Assembly: GCA_016938195.1 (NCBI GenBank)
Contig: JAFGVC010000056.1
Coordinates: forward strand, 1-54,280
Length of the DNA: 54,280 bases
Direction of reading: 5' to 3'
Source of the DNA: Tissierellales bacterium
GTDB taxonomy: Bacteria; Bacillota; Clostridia; Tissierellales; Dethiosulfatibacteraceae
The position numbers and the translations under genes were made by a program. Positions 1 through 8,488 of this stretch are shown here, piece after piece. How positions within the stretch are numbered: position 1 is the first letter of the stretch; each line of letters opens with the position of its first letter. The notes beneath the pieces were generated by a model. It searched no databases, was not told the origin of the DNA, and saw only the letters and a list, made by a program, of their open reading frames with translations.

Positions 1-9
1 ACCATACAG

Positions 10-85
<76 letters not shown>

Positions 86-202
86 CAAGATAGTCATATC
101 AATAGGTATGATTATTTTTTTGCAAAAAAATCAATACAAATTATGACTCAATCACTATCATTTATTATATAACACTATTTAATATCAAATATAATGGTTA
201 AA

Positions 203-1003
203 TTATGACATTGCTTTAAATTTACCAGGTGATACCCCGGTTAATTTTTTGAAAGTTCTTATGAAATGAGCGTTATCATTGAAACCGGATTTTTCTCCGG
301 TTTCTTGAACGGAACAATTTGTTTTTAACAATTCCCTAGCTTTGATAATTCTGTTATTAATTATAAATTCTCGAACTGTGAAACCTGTTGATTGTTTAAA
401 AATACGGCAAAGATGGTATTTGCTGATATAAAATTTCTTTGCTAAAAAATCTAGTTCTAAATTAGAATTTAAATTATTTTGGATATAGAAGATGATAGGA
501 GATATTTTATTAAAATCTCCGGTCAGGATTTTCACAGAGCTATGAGAATTGTCTAAATAATTGTTTGCTTCAAGCAAAAGTTCTATAAAAGCAATATTTC
601 TTTTAATATCATTGCCAAAAGAATCTCCTGAATTATTAAGTATTTTTCTCAACAATGGAATTATTGAAACTAATTGATCCTGTCCAAGTTTAACACATTT
701 ATTAGTAGAACATAATTTATGTGCTAAATTAGTTTGCTTTGTTGATATATTTTCAATAGTTTTCTTAGTAAAATGTATAACATAGCGTTCGTATATAACA
801 TCCTTCTCAGCAATTGTTCTATGAAGCGTGGTATCCTTTAAAAATATAAGCGTTCCTTTTTCTAATGGAAATATTTTGTCTTCAATAAAAATTTTACCCG
901 TATCTGTTAATGACAACAATATTTCATACCCGTCATGAAAGTGATCATTTTGCATGTACCATTCATTGTCTTGATTTAATTTAACTTCAAATAATAAATT
1001 CAT
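203..1003 (-). CDS. AraC-family transcriptional regulator
   Basis: The protein is about 266 residues with an N-terminal cupin-like sensing half (FHDGYEILL near residue 20, then a beta-rich stretch ending LHRT) and a C-terminal double helix-turn-helix (LDFLAKKFYISKYHLCRIFK, then the second helix ending HFIRTFKKLTGVSPGKFK). This is the standard ligand-sensing AraC layout. Three consecutive ATG codons (1009, 1006, 1003) are available; AGGA lies 7 nt before the third, so 1003 is preferred. It is divergent from the dehydrogenase/Etf genes starting at 1172 and is the obvious candidate to regulate them; that link is inferred from position. The ligand is unknown. Confidence 0.88.
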   Translation of the reverse strand: MNLLFEVKLNQDNEWYMQNDHFHDGYEILLSLTDTGKIFIEDKIFPLEKGTLIFLKDTTLHRTIAEKDVIYERYVIHFTKKTIENISTKQTNLAHKLCSTNKCVKLGQDQLVSIIPLLRKILNNSGDSFGNDIKRNIAFIELLLEANNYLDNSHSSVKILTGDFNKISPIIFYIQNNLNSNLELDFLAKKFYISKYHLCRIFKQSTGFTVREFIINNRIIKARELLKTNCSVQETGEKSGFNDNAHFIRTFKKLTGVSPGKFKAMS

Positions 1004-1048
1004 CATCATATCCTGCAGTTTGTATTTTGTTAAATTCTATCACATTTC

Positions 1049-1118
1049 AAGCAATATATGCAAAGTTTTAATCAAGAAAGCAATGGATATTGCTTATATA
1101 TTTATTTATAATTAGAAT
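1049..1118 (+). promoter_or_regulatory. Divergent control region: operator-like repeats and promoter for the dehydrogenase/Etf genes
   Basis: A perfect inverted repeat AAGCAAT-GGAT-ATTGCTT occupies 1078-1095, and a further direct copy of AAGCAAT lies at 1049-1055. TTGCTT (1090-1095) and TAGAAT (1113-1118), 17 bp apart, form a plausible sigma-A promoter reading toward 1172, so the palindrome overlaps its -35. The AraC-type regulator at 203-1003 is the natural candidate to bind here. The repeats are seen directly; the function is inferred. Confidence 0.45.
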
Positions 1119-1171
1119 AATTTAAAATATCAATGAATATTTAACAAAGAAAAAGAATAAGGAGGATACAA

Positions 1172-2758
1172 ATGCAAAATAGATTAATTAACAAAATGAA
1201 TGAAAATTTTGCAGAATATTTAAGAGATGAATCTAGAGTATGCGGAAATGCTGACAGCATATCTTTTCCTAAAGACGAAGAAAGTATAATAAATATTGTA
1301 AAAGATGCTTATAATAAAAACATCTTATTAACTATCCAAGGAGCCAGAACTGGTTTGGCAGCGGGGGCGGTTCCTAATGGTGGTCATATAATAAACTTAT
1401 CTAAAATGGATAAGATTATATCAATGAAAAACGTTGATGAAGAATACTATCTTACCGTGCAACCGGGATTAATATTGTCAAATTTAATAGAAGAGGTAGA
1501 AAATAAAAAAATATGTATAGAAAATTTTTCGAAAGAATCAAAAAAGGCTTACGTAAAATTCTTGGCTGATAAAAATAAATATTTTTTTGCTCCAGACCCT
1601 ACAGAAAAAACAGCTACATTAGGTGGTATGGTAGCATGTAATGCTTCAGGAGCAAAAAGTTATCTTTATGGTTCGACTAGAAATCACGTAACAGGATTGA
1701 AAATAGTTTTTATAGATGGAGATAAATTATCAATACAACGAGGAGTCTATAAAGCAAGAGGAAGAAGGTTAAGTTTTTTTACGAGTGAGAACAAAAAAAT
1801 AGAACTTAAGCTACCTAAATATGAAATGCCTACTACAAAAAATGCATCGGGTTATTTCATAGAGGATAATATGGATTTGATAGACCTATTTATAGGTTCT
1901 GATGGAACTTTAGGTATTATTACAGAAATAGAAATAAAATTAAAAAAACGACCTAATATTATTTGGGGCGTTAATTGTTTTTTTGAGAAAGAAGACATAG
2001 TCATTGAATTTGTACAGGAAGTAAAAAAGCAAATGAATTGTATTGCTGCAATTGAGTTTTTTGATAAAAACGCTTTAGAAATTTTAAGAAAACAAAGGGA
2101 AAACAGTTCAGGATTTTCAAAACTTCCAAGTGTAAGAAAAGAAATGGAGGCATCTATTTATCTTGAAATTCATGCTGATGATGAAGAAAAAGCAATCGAA
2201 GCTTTGAAAAACATTGGTGAAATAATGAAAGAGCTTGGGAATTCAGATGAAAATACATGGGTAGGCAGAACAGATGAGGATAAAAATAAGTTACTTTTAT
2301 TTAGGCATGCTGTACCAGAAAGTGTCAATATGTTAATTGATAGTAGAAGAAAAGATAATTCTAAAATAACAAAATTAGGAACTGACATGGCTGTGAAAAG
2401 CAAAGATTTTAGATATATTTTTAATTTATATAAAAAAGATTTAATGAAATATAACTTAGAATATGCTATATGGGGACATATAGGAGACAATCACCTTCAT
2501 GTAAATATTTTGCCCAGAGATATAAATGATTTTGAAATAGGGAAAATTTTGTATAAAAATTGGGCTGATAAAGTATCAGAAATAGGCGGAGCTGTCTCGG
2601 CAGAGCACGGAATAGGAAAAATAAAAACTGAATTCTTAAAAATAATGTATGGAGAAGAGCATATTAACGAAATGGTAAAATTGAAGAAATATTTTGACAG
2701 TAAAGAATTATTGAGTATTGGCAACATGTTCAAAATAGAGAAAGGGAGTAAATATTAA
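1172..2758 (+). CDS. FAD-dependent 2-hydroxyacid dehydrogenase (GlcD/D-lactate dehydrogenase family)
   Basis: The protein has 528 residues. An FAD-binding PCMH-type domain is marked by QGARTGLAAGAVPNGG near residue 55, PDPTEKTATLGGMVACNASG near 140-160 and GSDGTLGIITEIE near 230. The FAD-oxidase C-terminal domain carries GHIGDNHLHVNILP near 435-448 and AEHGIG at 477-482, the usual metal and substrate residues. Relatives oxidise D-lactate, glycolate or similar 2-hydroxyacids. It is some 60 residues longer than LctD-type lactate dehydrogenases, with extra sequence near residues 105-135 and 185-220, so the substrate may differ. AGGAGG precedes the ATG. The stop overlaps the etfB start (TAATG), so electrons very probably go to the Etf encoded next. 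The exact substrate is not known. Confidence 0.85.
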   Translation: MQNRLINKMNENFAEYLRDESRVCGNADSISFPKDEESIINIVKDAYNKNILLTIQGARTGLAAGAVPNGGHIINLSKMDKIISMKNVDEEYYLTVQPGLILSNLIEEVENKKICIENFSKESKKAYVKFLADKNKYFFAPDPTEKTATLGGMVACNASGAKSYLYGSTRNHVTGLKIVFIDGDKLSIQRGVYKARGRRLSFFTSENKKIELKLPKYEMPTTKNASGYFIEDNMDLIDLFIGSDGTLGIITEIEIKLKKRPNIIWGVNCFFEKEDIVIEFVQEVKKQMNCIAAIEFFDKNALEILRKQRENSSGFSKLPSVRKEMEASIYLEIHADDEEKAIEALKNIGEIMKELGNSDENTWVGRTDEDKNKLLLFRHAVPESVNMLIDSRRKDNSKITKLGTDMAVKSKDFRYIFNLYKKDLMKYNLEYAIWGHIGDNHLHVNILPRDINDFEIGKILYKNWADKVSEIGGAVSAEHGIGKIKTEFLKIMYGEEHINEMVKLKKYFDSKELLSIGNMFKIEKGSKY

Positions 2759-3558
2759 TGAAAATAGTGGTTTGTGTTAAACAAGTTCCTTCATCCAATG
2801 AAGTTAAGTTGGATCCAAAGACGAATACAATTATTAGAGAAGCAGATAAATCCGTGATCAATCCTTATGATAAATTTGCTATTGAAGAGGCCTTAAAAAT
2901 AAAGGATAATTTAAAAGGCGAAGTTATAGCATTGAGTATGGGAATACCGGCAACTGAAAAAATATTAAGAGACGCTATGAGTAGAGGCTGTGACAGATCA
3001 GTACTTTTGTCTGATAAAAAATTTGCCGGTGCGGATACGTTAGCAACAGCATATACTCTTTCGTTAGGAATAAAAAAAATAAAAAACGTAAGTTTAATAA
3101 TTTGTGGAAAAATGGCTATAGATGGAGATACTGCTCAAATAGGTCCAGAGTTAGCAGAAACACTTAAAATACCTCATATAACAGACGTTTCTGAAATTAT
3201 AAAAATATCTGAAAATGAGATAACATGTAGAAAGATTAACGATAACGGATACAGCATAATAAAAATGGTGCTCCCTGCGGTAATAACAGTAGTAAAAGAT
3301 ATTAACTTGCCAAGATTACCCACAATACCTGGAGTTTTGAAAAGTATTCATGCGTCATTTGAAATCATCAACGCGCATAATGCAACAGCTAATATTAATA
3401 GAATAGGATCAACTGGTTCACCAACTCAAGTAATAGATACATTTATACCTGAAAGGAAAAATGTAGCAATTGAGATTGAAGGAGATATTGATAAAAAAAT
3501 TGACTTTATTGGTGATATTATAAAGGAGATAATGTATAATGGCCGAATTGATAATTGA
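2758..3558 (+). CDS. etfB: Electron transfer flavoprotein beta subunit
   Basis: The 266-residue protein opens with MKIVVCVKQVPSS, typical of EtfB, and contains the nucleotide-binding stretch CGKMAIDGDTAQIGPELAE near residue 120 followed by LPRLPTIPGVLKS near 180-195. EtfB pairs with EtfA and, in bifurcating types, binds an additional FAD near the docking site. The gene is tightly coupled to its partners: it overlaps the dehydrogenase stop by 1 nt and the etfA start by 20 nt. The arrangement dehydrogenase-EtfB-EtfA matches the LctB/LctC/LctD lactate dehydrogenase-Etf complexes of anaerobes such as Acetobacterium woodii. Whether this one bifurcates or confurcates electrons is inference. Confidence 0.93.
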   Translation: MKIVVCVKQVPSSNEVKLDPKTNTIIREADKSVINPYDKFAIEEALKIKDNLKGEVIALSMGIPATEKILRDAMSRGCDRSVLLSDKKFAGADTLATAYTLSLGIKKIKNVSLIICGKMAIDGDTAQIGPELAETLKIPHITDVSEIIKISENEITCRKINDNGYSIIKMVLPAVITVVKDINLPRLPTIPGVLKSIHASFEIINAHNATANINRIGSTGSPTQVIDTFIPERKNVAIEIEGDIDKKIDFIGDIIKEIMYNGRIDN

Positions 3559-4717
3559 TACAAAAAAATGTATAGGCTGTGGCTTGTGTATTAAAAGTTG
3601 TGCTTATAATGCACTAAGCTTGGCAAATAAAAAAGCTGTGGTAGATGATGATTGTGTTTTTTGTGGCTCATGTATTAAGTCATGTCCTGTTGAGGCTATT
3701 TGGATTGAGAGAGAAATAGTTGAAATTAAGGATTTGACCAATTATAAAGATATATGGGTATTAATTGAAGAGGATAGAGATGAAATTCTGCCTGTTTCAT
3801 ACGAATTATTAACAAAAGGCAGAGAGTTAGCAGCGGAAAAGAAATGTGATGTTAATGCTTTAATACTAGGGAATAATATTCAAAAAAAATTCGAAAATAT
3901 ATTTGAATTTGGGGCAAACAAGATATATTATTTTGAAGGCAGTGAATTTAATGAAAAATTAGATGAAGTATTTATTGAGTATTTGGACTACGTTTGTAAA
4001 GTATATAATCCTGAGATATTTTTGTTTGGAGCAACTGGATTTGGCCGTTCAATAGCCCCTAAACTTGCAGCTAGATTAAATACAGGACTTACGGCTGATT
4101 GTACAATTTTATCCATTGATGATAATGGATTATTAAAACAAACAAGACCAGCTTTTGGCGGAAATTTGATGGCAACAATAATATGTCCAAATCATAGACC
4201 ACAAATGGCTACAGTAAGATCAGGCGTAATGAAAGCTTATAAAGTTATTGATAAAAACAGAAGAAAAGAATTAATAAATATAGAAGCCATAAAACTACAG
4301 AACAAGAAAACCGAACTTATTGAAAGAATAATTGAAGAAAAAACAAAATCGATTTCAGACGCCGAAATAATTGTATCTGTAGGCAAAGGGATAGGATCAC
4401 AAAAAAATATTGAAATTGTTCAAAAATTTGCCGACTTATTAGGAGCGGAAATAGGAGTTTCAAGACCTTTAGTTGATATAGGATGGGCAGGGTATGAAAA
4501 ACAAATTGGTCAAACAGGCTCTGTCATTGCACCGAAGCTATTAATTGCATTGGGAATATCAGGAGCAATTCAACATTTAGCTGGTATCAGCGGAGCTCAA
4601 ACCATAATAGCAATAAATACTGATCCTGAAGCTTCAATCTTTTCAGTTGCAGATTATAAGGTTGTTGGCGATTGTATTGAAATATTGAAGGGCGTAATTA
4701 ATAAATTAACTGTTTAA
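3539..4717 (+). CDS. etfA: Electron transfer flavoprotein alpha subunit with N-terminal ferredoxin domain
   Basis: The 392-residue protein starts with a 2[4Fe-4S] ferredoxin module: cysteines 11, 14, 17 and 21, then 39, 42, 45 and 49, the second set ending in CPVEAI. The middle is the EtfA alpha/beta domain (LFGATGFGRSIAPKLAARL). The C-terminal part is the FAD-binding domain with SRPLVDIGWAGYEKQIGQTG and GISGAIQHLAGISGAQ, followed by AINTDPEASIF. The ferredoxin fusion is known from Etf partners of anaerobic lactate dehydrogenases and suggests electron exchange with a low-potential carrier. AAGGAG lies 10 nt before the ATG inside etfB. No clear terminator follows; the next gene is 250 nt away. 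Confidence 0.93.
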   Translation: MAELIIDTKKCIGCGLCIKSCAYNALSLANKKAVVDDDCVFCGSCIKSCPVEAIWIEREIVEIKDLTNYKDIWVLIEEDRDEILPVSYELLTKGRELAAEKKCDVNALILGNNIQKKFENIFEFGANKIYYFEGSEFNEKLDEVFIEYLDYVCKVYNPEIFLFGATGFGRSIAPKLAARLNTGLTADCTILSIDDNGLLKQTRPAFGGNLMATIICPNHRPQMATVRSGVMKAYKVIDKNRRKELINIEAIKLQNKKTELIERIIEEKTKSISDAEIIVSVGKGIGSQKNIEIVQKFADLLGAEIGVSRPLVDIGWAGYEKQIGQTGSVIAPKLLIALGISGAIQHLAGISGAQTIIAINTDPEASIFSVADYKVVGDCIEILKGVINKLTV

Positions 4718-4967
4718 TCTATAGTGAACATTCATATCGTTATAAGTTTAGAAATTTTAGAATGCTGAGAGGTATTAAAGGTGATTTGTTGAAAGGAAAT
4801 CATGAAAATGTTAGAATACAAATAATACTTAGTTTCGTTAAAACTAAGGGAAGAAGAATTTTAAAAGGTAATATGAATATGAAAAATTTATAATATTTAC
4901 ATATGATAAACGTAATATTGATTGAAATCTTGGTGATTGGTCATGTATAATCAATAAAATACTTAGG
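4718..4967 (+). promoter_or_regulatory. Gap between etfA and the sensor kinase, with a sigma-A-like promoter at 4922-4951
   Basis: This AT-rich gap holds no convincing gene or terminator. TTGAAA (4922-4927) and TATAAT (4946-4951), 18 bp apart, would start transcription near 4958. That is just before the TTG start candidates of the sensor kinase at 4968 and 4983, and it would give the two-component genes their own constitutive promoter. Confidence 0.5.
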
Positions 4968-6761
4968 TTGGGAAGTGGTAATTTGCTTTGGTCCATCTCT
5001 ACATTGATTGCTCTAATGTCTGGCGTATTCCTTTTAACATTTATTTATTTTTATCTATTTCATTATTATAAAGAGAGATATATAATGCTTTGGGCTATAA
5101 GTTGGCTTTCCTATTCTCTAAGTTACGTGTTTGCTTTTTGGTATGCAACTCAGATGCGAATTGATAATCTGATTGCCATAAATCAAATACTATTACTTAT
5201 GAGTGGGTTATATCTTCTCTCGGGCACATATGAATTTATTAGCATCAAGTTGCGTAGCTGGTGGTGGTATACCACCGTTGCCGGTGCAATCTGGATTGTA
5301 TTGGCCGTCAACTATGGGTTATCTATCAGAATGTTAACCACACCTACCTATCTGTTTCTAGGTGGTGTTTATCTTTGGACGGGTAGAGTAATTTTTTACT
5401 CCAATACATTTAGAGGATTAGGGAAATATCTGACGGGATTATCATTTGTATTTTGGGGAATTTACAAGTTGACTTTGCCTTTTCTTGGTCAAGAGAGTTG
5501 GTTGGCTCCTTGGGGCTATTTAATCTCTTGGCTAGCTCCTTGGGGCTTTCTTATATCTATTATTATGACATTTTCAGTAGCCATTGGTATTCTATTAGCT
5601 TTTTTTAATCGGATTAGCCAAGATCTGCAAAGAAGTGAAGAAAGATTCCGCTTATTAGCGGAAAATGCTCATGATATGATTTATAGATTAAGCATGCAAC
5701 CTAAAAAATCTATAGAATATATCAGTCCCGCGGTTAACTTAATTTTGGGTTACAGTATTCGGGAAATTATTGGCAATGAGAAAAACATGATTAAAAGAGT
5801 ATATAGGGATGACCGCAAGTTAATATTCCGACTTTTAAGTCATCCTGAGACTAGGACAAGCATATTGCGTTGGAAGCACAAAGACGGTAATCAAGTATGG
5901 ATTGAATATAATAGCGTTCCCATTTATGACGCTAAAACTAATCAGATTATTGCTATTGAAGGAATCGCTCGAGATATTACAGAACGCAAATTTGCTGAGC
6001 AGGCCTTGCAGAAGTCTAGGGAGAAGTTAGTTGCGGCTGAGCGAATGGCATCTTTAGGAACTATGGCAGCCGGAATAGCTCATGAGATTAATCAGCCATT
6101 AAACTCTTTAAAAGTAACGGCAGATAGTATGCTATATTTATATAAAAGAGAACGTCTCATAGAGATGGATGAGGTGATGTCTAGCTTTATAGATATTTCA
6201 AATCAAGCCAAGCGGATAGACCTTATCATTAAAAATATGCGTTCCCTTGTTAGGCAGAATAAAGATGATAATTACGAACTCTATAGTATTAATTCAGTAA
6301 TTAAAAGCTGTGTGGAGATGCTTTCAGCACGTCTTCATTCTCATAATATTAATATTAACATGGATTTGCAAGAAAATTTGCCTTGTGTTGAAGCTAAAAT
6401 TGTCCAACTAGAAGAAGTAGTCATAAATCTGATTGTTAATGCCATGCAAGCTCTTGATAAAGTAGATAGAAACAGTAAGAAAATTATTTGTAAAACATAT
6501 AGCGAGGAGGCTGTATGTTTGGACATAATAGATAATGGCCCCGGTGTTAGTGACGATATTAAAGACAAATTATTCGACCCTTTTTTTACAAGTAAATTGC
6601 ATGAAGATAATATGGGTCTGGGATTATGTATTGTTGACAATATTGTGAAATCACATGGTGGAACCATTGAATTTTTCAATAATGAAATGGGAGGAACTAC
6701 CGTAAAGCTTAGATTTCCAAAATCTAATGGCTTAATTGAAAGGAGCGTGTTGCAGATATGA
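4968..6761 (+). CDS. Membrane PAS sensor histidine kinase
   Basis: This protein of up to 597 residues senses an unknown signal and phosphorylates the regulator encoded next. The first 210 residues form about seven membrane helices. A PAS domain follows (ERFRLLAENAHDMIYRL near 220 to IEGIARDITERK near 340), then a HisKA dimerisation domain with phospho-accepting His372 in AAGIAHEINQPLNS. The HATPase domain has its N box at VINLIVNAMQAL, then DIIDNGPGVSDD and GLGLCIVDNIVKSHGG. The start is uncertain: no ATG is available upstream, and both TTG 4968 and TTG 4983 are possible, the latter having GGGAAG 8 nt upstream. Residues near 178-197 are a tandem repeat of SWLAPWGYLI/SWLAPWGFLI inside the membrane part. 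The stop overlaps the regulator start (ATGA). Confidence 0.9.
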   Translation: MGSGNLLWSISTLIALMSGVFLLTFIYFYLFHYYKERYIMLWAISWLSYSLSYVFAFWYATQMRIDNLIAINQILLLMSGLYLLSGTYEFISIKLRSWWWYTTVAGAIWIVLAVNYGLSIRMLTTPTYLFLGGVYLWTGRVIFYSNTFRGLGKYLTGLSFVFWGIYKLTLPFLGQESWLAPWGYLISWLAPWGFLISIIMTFSVAIGILLAFFNRISQDLQRSEERFRLLAENAHDMIYRLSMQPKKSIEYISPAVNLILGYSIREIIGNEKNMIKRVYRDDRKLIFRLLSHPETRTSILRWKHKDGNQVWIEYNSVPIYDAKTNQIIAIEGIARDITERKFAEQALQKSREKLVAAERMASLGTMAAGIAHEINQPLNSLKVTADSMLYLYKRERLIEMDEVMSSFIDISNQAKRIDLIIKNMRSLVRQNKDDNYELYSINSVIKSCVEMLSARLHSHNININMDLQENLPCVEAKIVQLEEVVINLIVNAMQALDKVDRNSKKIICKTYSEEAVCLDIIDNGPGVSDDIKDKLFDPFFTSKLHEDNMGLGLCIVDNIVKSHGGTIEFFNNEMGGTTVKLRFPKSNGLIERSVLQI

Positions 6762-8218
6762 ATATTCTGCTTGTTGACGATGACAGAGACAGCCGAAGAA
6801 GTATAAAAAGGTTTCTAGAAAAAATTGGACACCATGTTACAGAATGTGATGACGGCGAGGAAGCGCTTAATCTTTATAAAAGTATAGATTTTCCAATGGT
6901 AATAACAGATATAAATATGCCGAAAATGAATGGGATTGAATTGTTGAGAACATTAAAAAGCTTGCCTAAAGTTGATGGAACTGAGGTTGTTCTTTTTACA
7001 GGATATAGCAATATCGATACAGCAATTGAAGCACTGAGATTAGGAGCATATGATTATCTTATCAAACCTCTTAATGTAGAAGAGTTGGCAATCATTACTG
7101 AAAGAATCGCCGAGCATCAGTTTCTTCTTAGGGAGAATAGAGTATTAAATCAGCATTTTGATGATAAACTAAAGGCTGTCACAGCAGAAAAAGATGAGGA
7201 GCTGTCAAGGCTTAAAAAAAGTCTTGCTGAACAGCTAGGAATTCAAAATGTTGGCATTTTCTCCTCTAGCATGAATGAAATTTTTGAAATGGCTCAGAAA
7301 TACCATACTGATCGTTCCATTCCCGTTTTAATTCAAGGAGACACGGGGAGCGGCAAGGAAATTATAGCCAAAATTATTCATTATGGAAACATGGATGACG
7401 TAACTCCTTTTATAGATATTAATTGTGCGGCTTTAACGACCAGTTTATTTGAAAGTGAACTATTTGGCTATGAAGCTGGGTCTTTTACAGGTGGATTGAC
7501 AAAAGGACAGAAGGGGAAGCTTGATTTGGCTCAGGGCGGAACTTTGTTTTTGGATGAGATTGCAGAATTGCCATTAGAACTGCAAAGTAAGTTATTGCGT
7601 GTTATTCAGGAGAAAGAATATTTCCGAGTAGGAGGTCTTAAAAAGATAAAGACCGATGTACGCATTATCTGTGCTACTAATGTAGACTTGGAACAAAAAG
7701 TTATAGAAGGTTCTTTTCGAAAAGATTTATACTATAGGCTAAAGGTGGGGCACTTGGTAATTCCTGCTCTGCAAAACCGGAAAAAAGACATTTTGCCTTT
7801 GGCTGATATGTTTTTACAGGATTTTACTCGCCAAAAGGGAAAAAAATTTAAGCACATCACGAATGATGCAGCTAAAATACTTATTGAATATTGTTGGCCT
7901 GGCAATGTAAGAGAACTGCGTAATGTCATTGAGTGGGTAGTGTTTATGTATGACGATTTTGAAATAAAGCCGAATCATCTCAGTATTATCACGGATAGTA
8001 AAGCTAATCTAATAAATGTAGACGGCAAGAAAGAGCAAAGTGAAATGAAAACGAAGGATTTTTTGCTCCCGAAAAACAGTTTTTCTTTAGAAGAATATAT
8101 AAATCGGATTATTATCGAGGCATTGAAAATGCATAACGGTAATAAAACAGAGACGGCATTATATTTAAATATTTCAAGAAAATCATTGTACAGCCGTCTA
8201 AATCATATTCGTGATTAA
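6758..8218 (+). CDS. Sigma-54-dependent NtrC-family response regulator
   Basis: The 486-residue protein has a receiver domain with the DDD acid cluster at the N terminus and phospho-acceptor Asp51 (VITDINMPKMNG). The AAA+ domain carries Walker A GDTGSGKE at 194-201, Walker B GTLFLDEIAEL, and WPGNVREL. The C-terminal Fis-type helix-turn-helix ends NISRKSLYSRLNHIRD. The sigma-54 contact loop reads GSFTGG (241-246) rather than GAFTGA. It is translationally coupled to the sensor kinase. The next genes have a consensus sigma-54 promoter with paired palindromes about 230-260 bp upstream, so it almost certainly activates the TRAP operon; that is inference from layout. Confidence 0.95.
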   Translation: MNILLVDDDRDSRRSIKRFLEKIGHHVTECDDGEEALNLYKSIDFPMVITDINMPKMNGIELLRTLKSLPKVDGTEVVLFTGYSNIDTAIEALRLGAYDYLIKPLNVEELAIITERIAEHQFLLRENRVLNQHFDDKLKAVTAEKDEELSRLKKSLAEQLGIQNVGIFSSSMNEIFEMAQKYHTDRSIPVLIQGDTGSGKEIIAKIIHYGNMDDVTPFIDINCAALTTSLFESELFGYEAGSFTGGLTKGQKGKLDLAQGGTLFLDEIAELPLELQSKLLRVIQEKEYFRVGGLKKIKTDVRIICATNVDLEQKVIEGSFRKDLYYRLKVGHLVIPALQNRKKDILPLADMFLQDFTRQKGKKFKHITNDAAKILIEYCWPGNVRELRNVIEWVVFMYDDFEIKPNHLSIITDSKANLINVDGKKEQSEMKTKDFLLPKNSFSLEEYINRIIIEALKMHNGNKTETALYLNISRKSLYSRLNHIRD

Positions 8219-8228
8219 ATAAACACTC

Positions 8229-8270
8229 TGTGCCGATTGGCACAAGGTGTGCCGATTGGCACACCTTGTG
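8229..8270 (+). promoter_or_regulatory. Tandem palindromic enhancer sites (UAS) for the sigma-54 activator
   Basis: TGTGCC-GATT-GGCACA occurs twice, at 8229-8244 and 8248-8263, with centres 19 bp apart. The second copy sits in a longer perfect inverted repeat with 13-nt arms (8241-8253 and 8258-8270). Tandem palindromes this far upstream of a -24/-12 promoter are the usual binding sites for NtrC-type activators. The region lies 11 bp after the regulator stop and could also fold as a hairpin in the regulator mRNA. Confidence 0.8.
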
Positions 8271-8389
8271 ACTTAATAGGTCGGTTTTTTCCGTATTGGA
8301 GGCACCATATCTATTACTCGTCGAAGTTTCTTATTAACTTAATTTGTGGCATCTTTACTTTCTATTAGTACGTTATTTCTCTTAAAACA

Positions 8390-8454
8390 GTTGCATAATG
8401 CAACTCGATTTATTGAGAGAATAATGTTTTTTTTTATAACAAGGGTAACTTGTT
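8390..8454. repeat. Two further small palindromes in the TRAP control region
   Basis: GTTGCAT-A-ATGCAAC (8390-8404) and AACAAG-GGTAA-CTTGTT (8438-8454) are perfect inverted repeats lying between the enhancer pair and the -24/-12 promoter. A run of nine T (8427-8435) precedes the second. They could bind another regulator or an architectural protein; nothing in the sequence identifies it. Confidence 0.35.
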
Positions 8455-8488
8455 GAAAAAGAAGCTGACTTAAAAAATCGAAATCACT

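Noticed and set aside
1027-1040. TTGTTAA half-site near the AraC gene as a Rex box
   Set aside because: The second half does not match TTAACAA well enough.
2170-2733. Minus-strand frames of 78-106 codons inside the FAD dehydrogenase gene
   Set aside because: They are antisense shadows of a clear gene, rich in Ser/Leu/Ile/Phe from reversed codons, with no ribosome site.
4762-4893. A 43-codon frame in the gap between etfA and the sensor kinase
   Set aside because: No ribosome site, no recognisable motif and composition like the surrounding AT-rich DNA; treated as chance.
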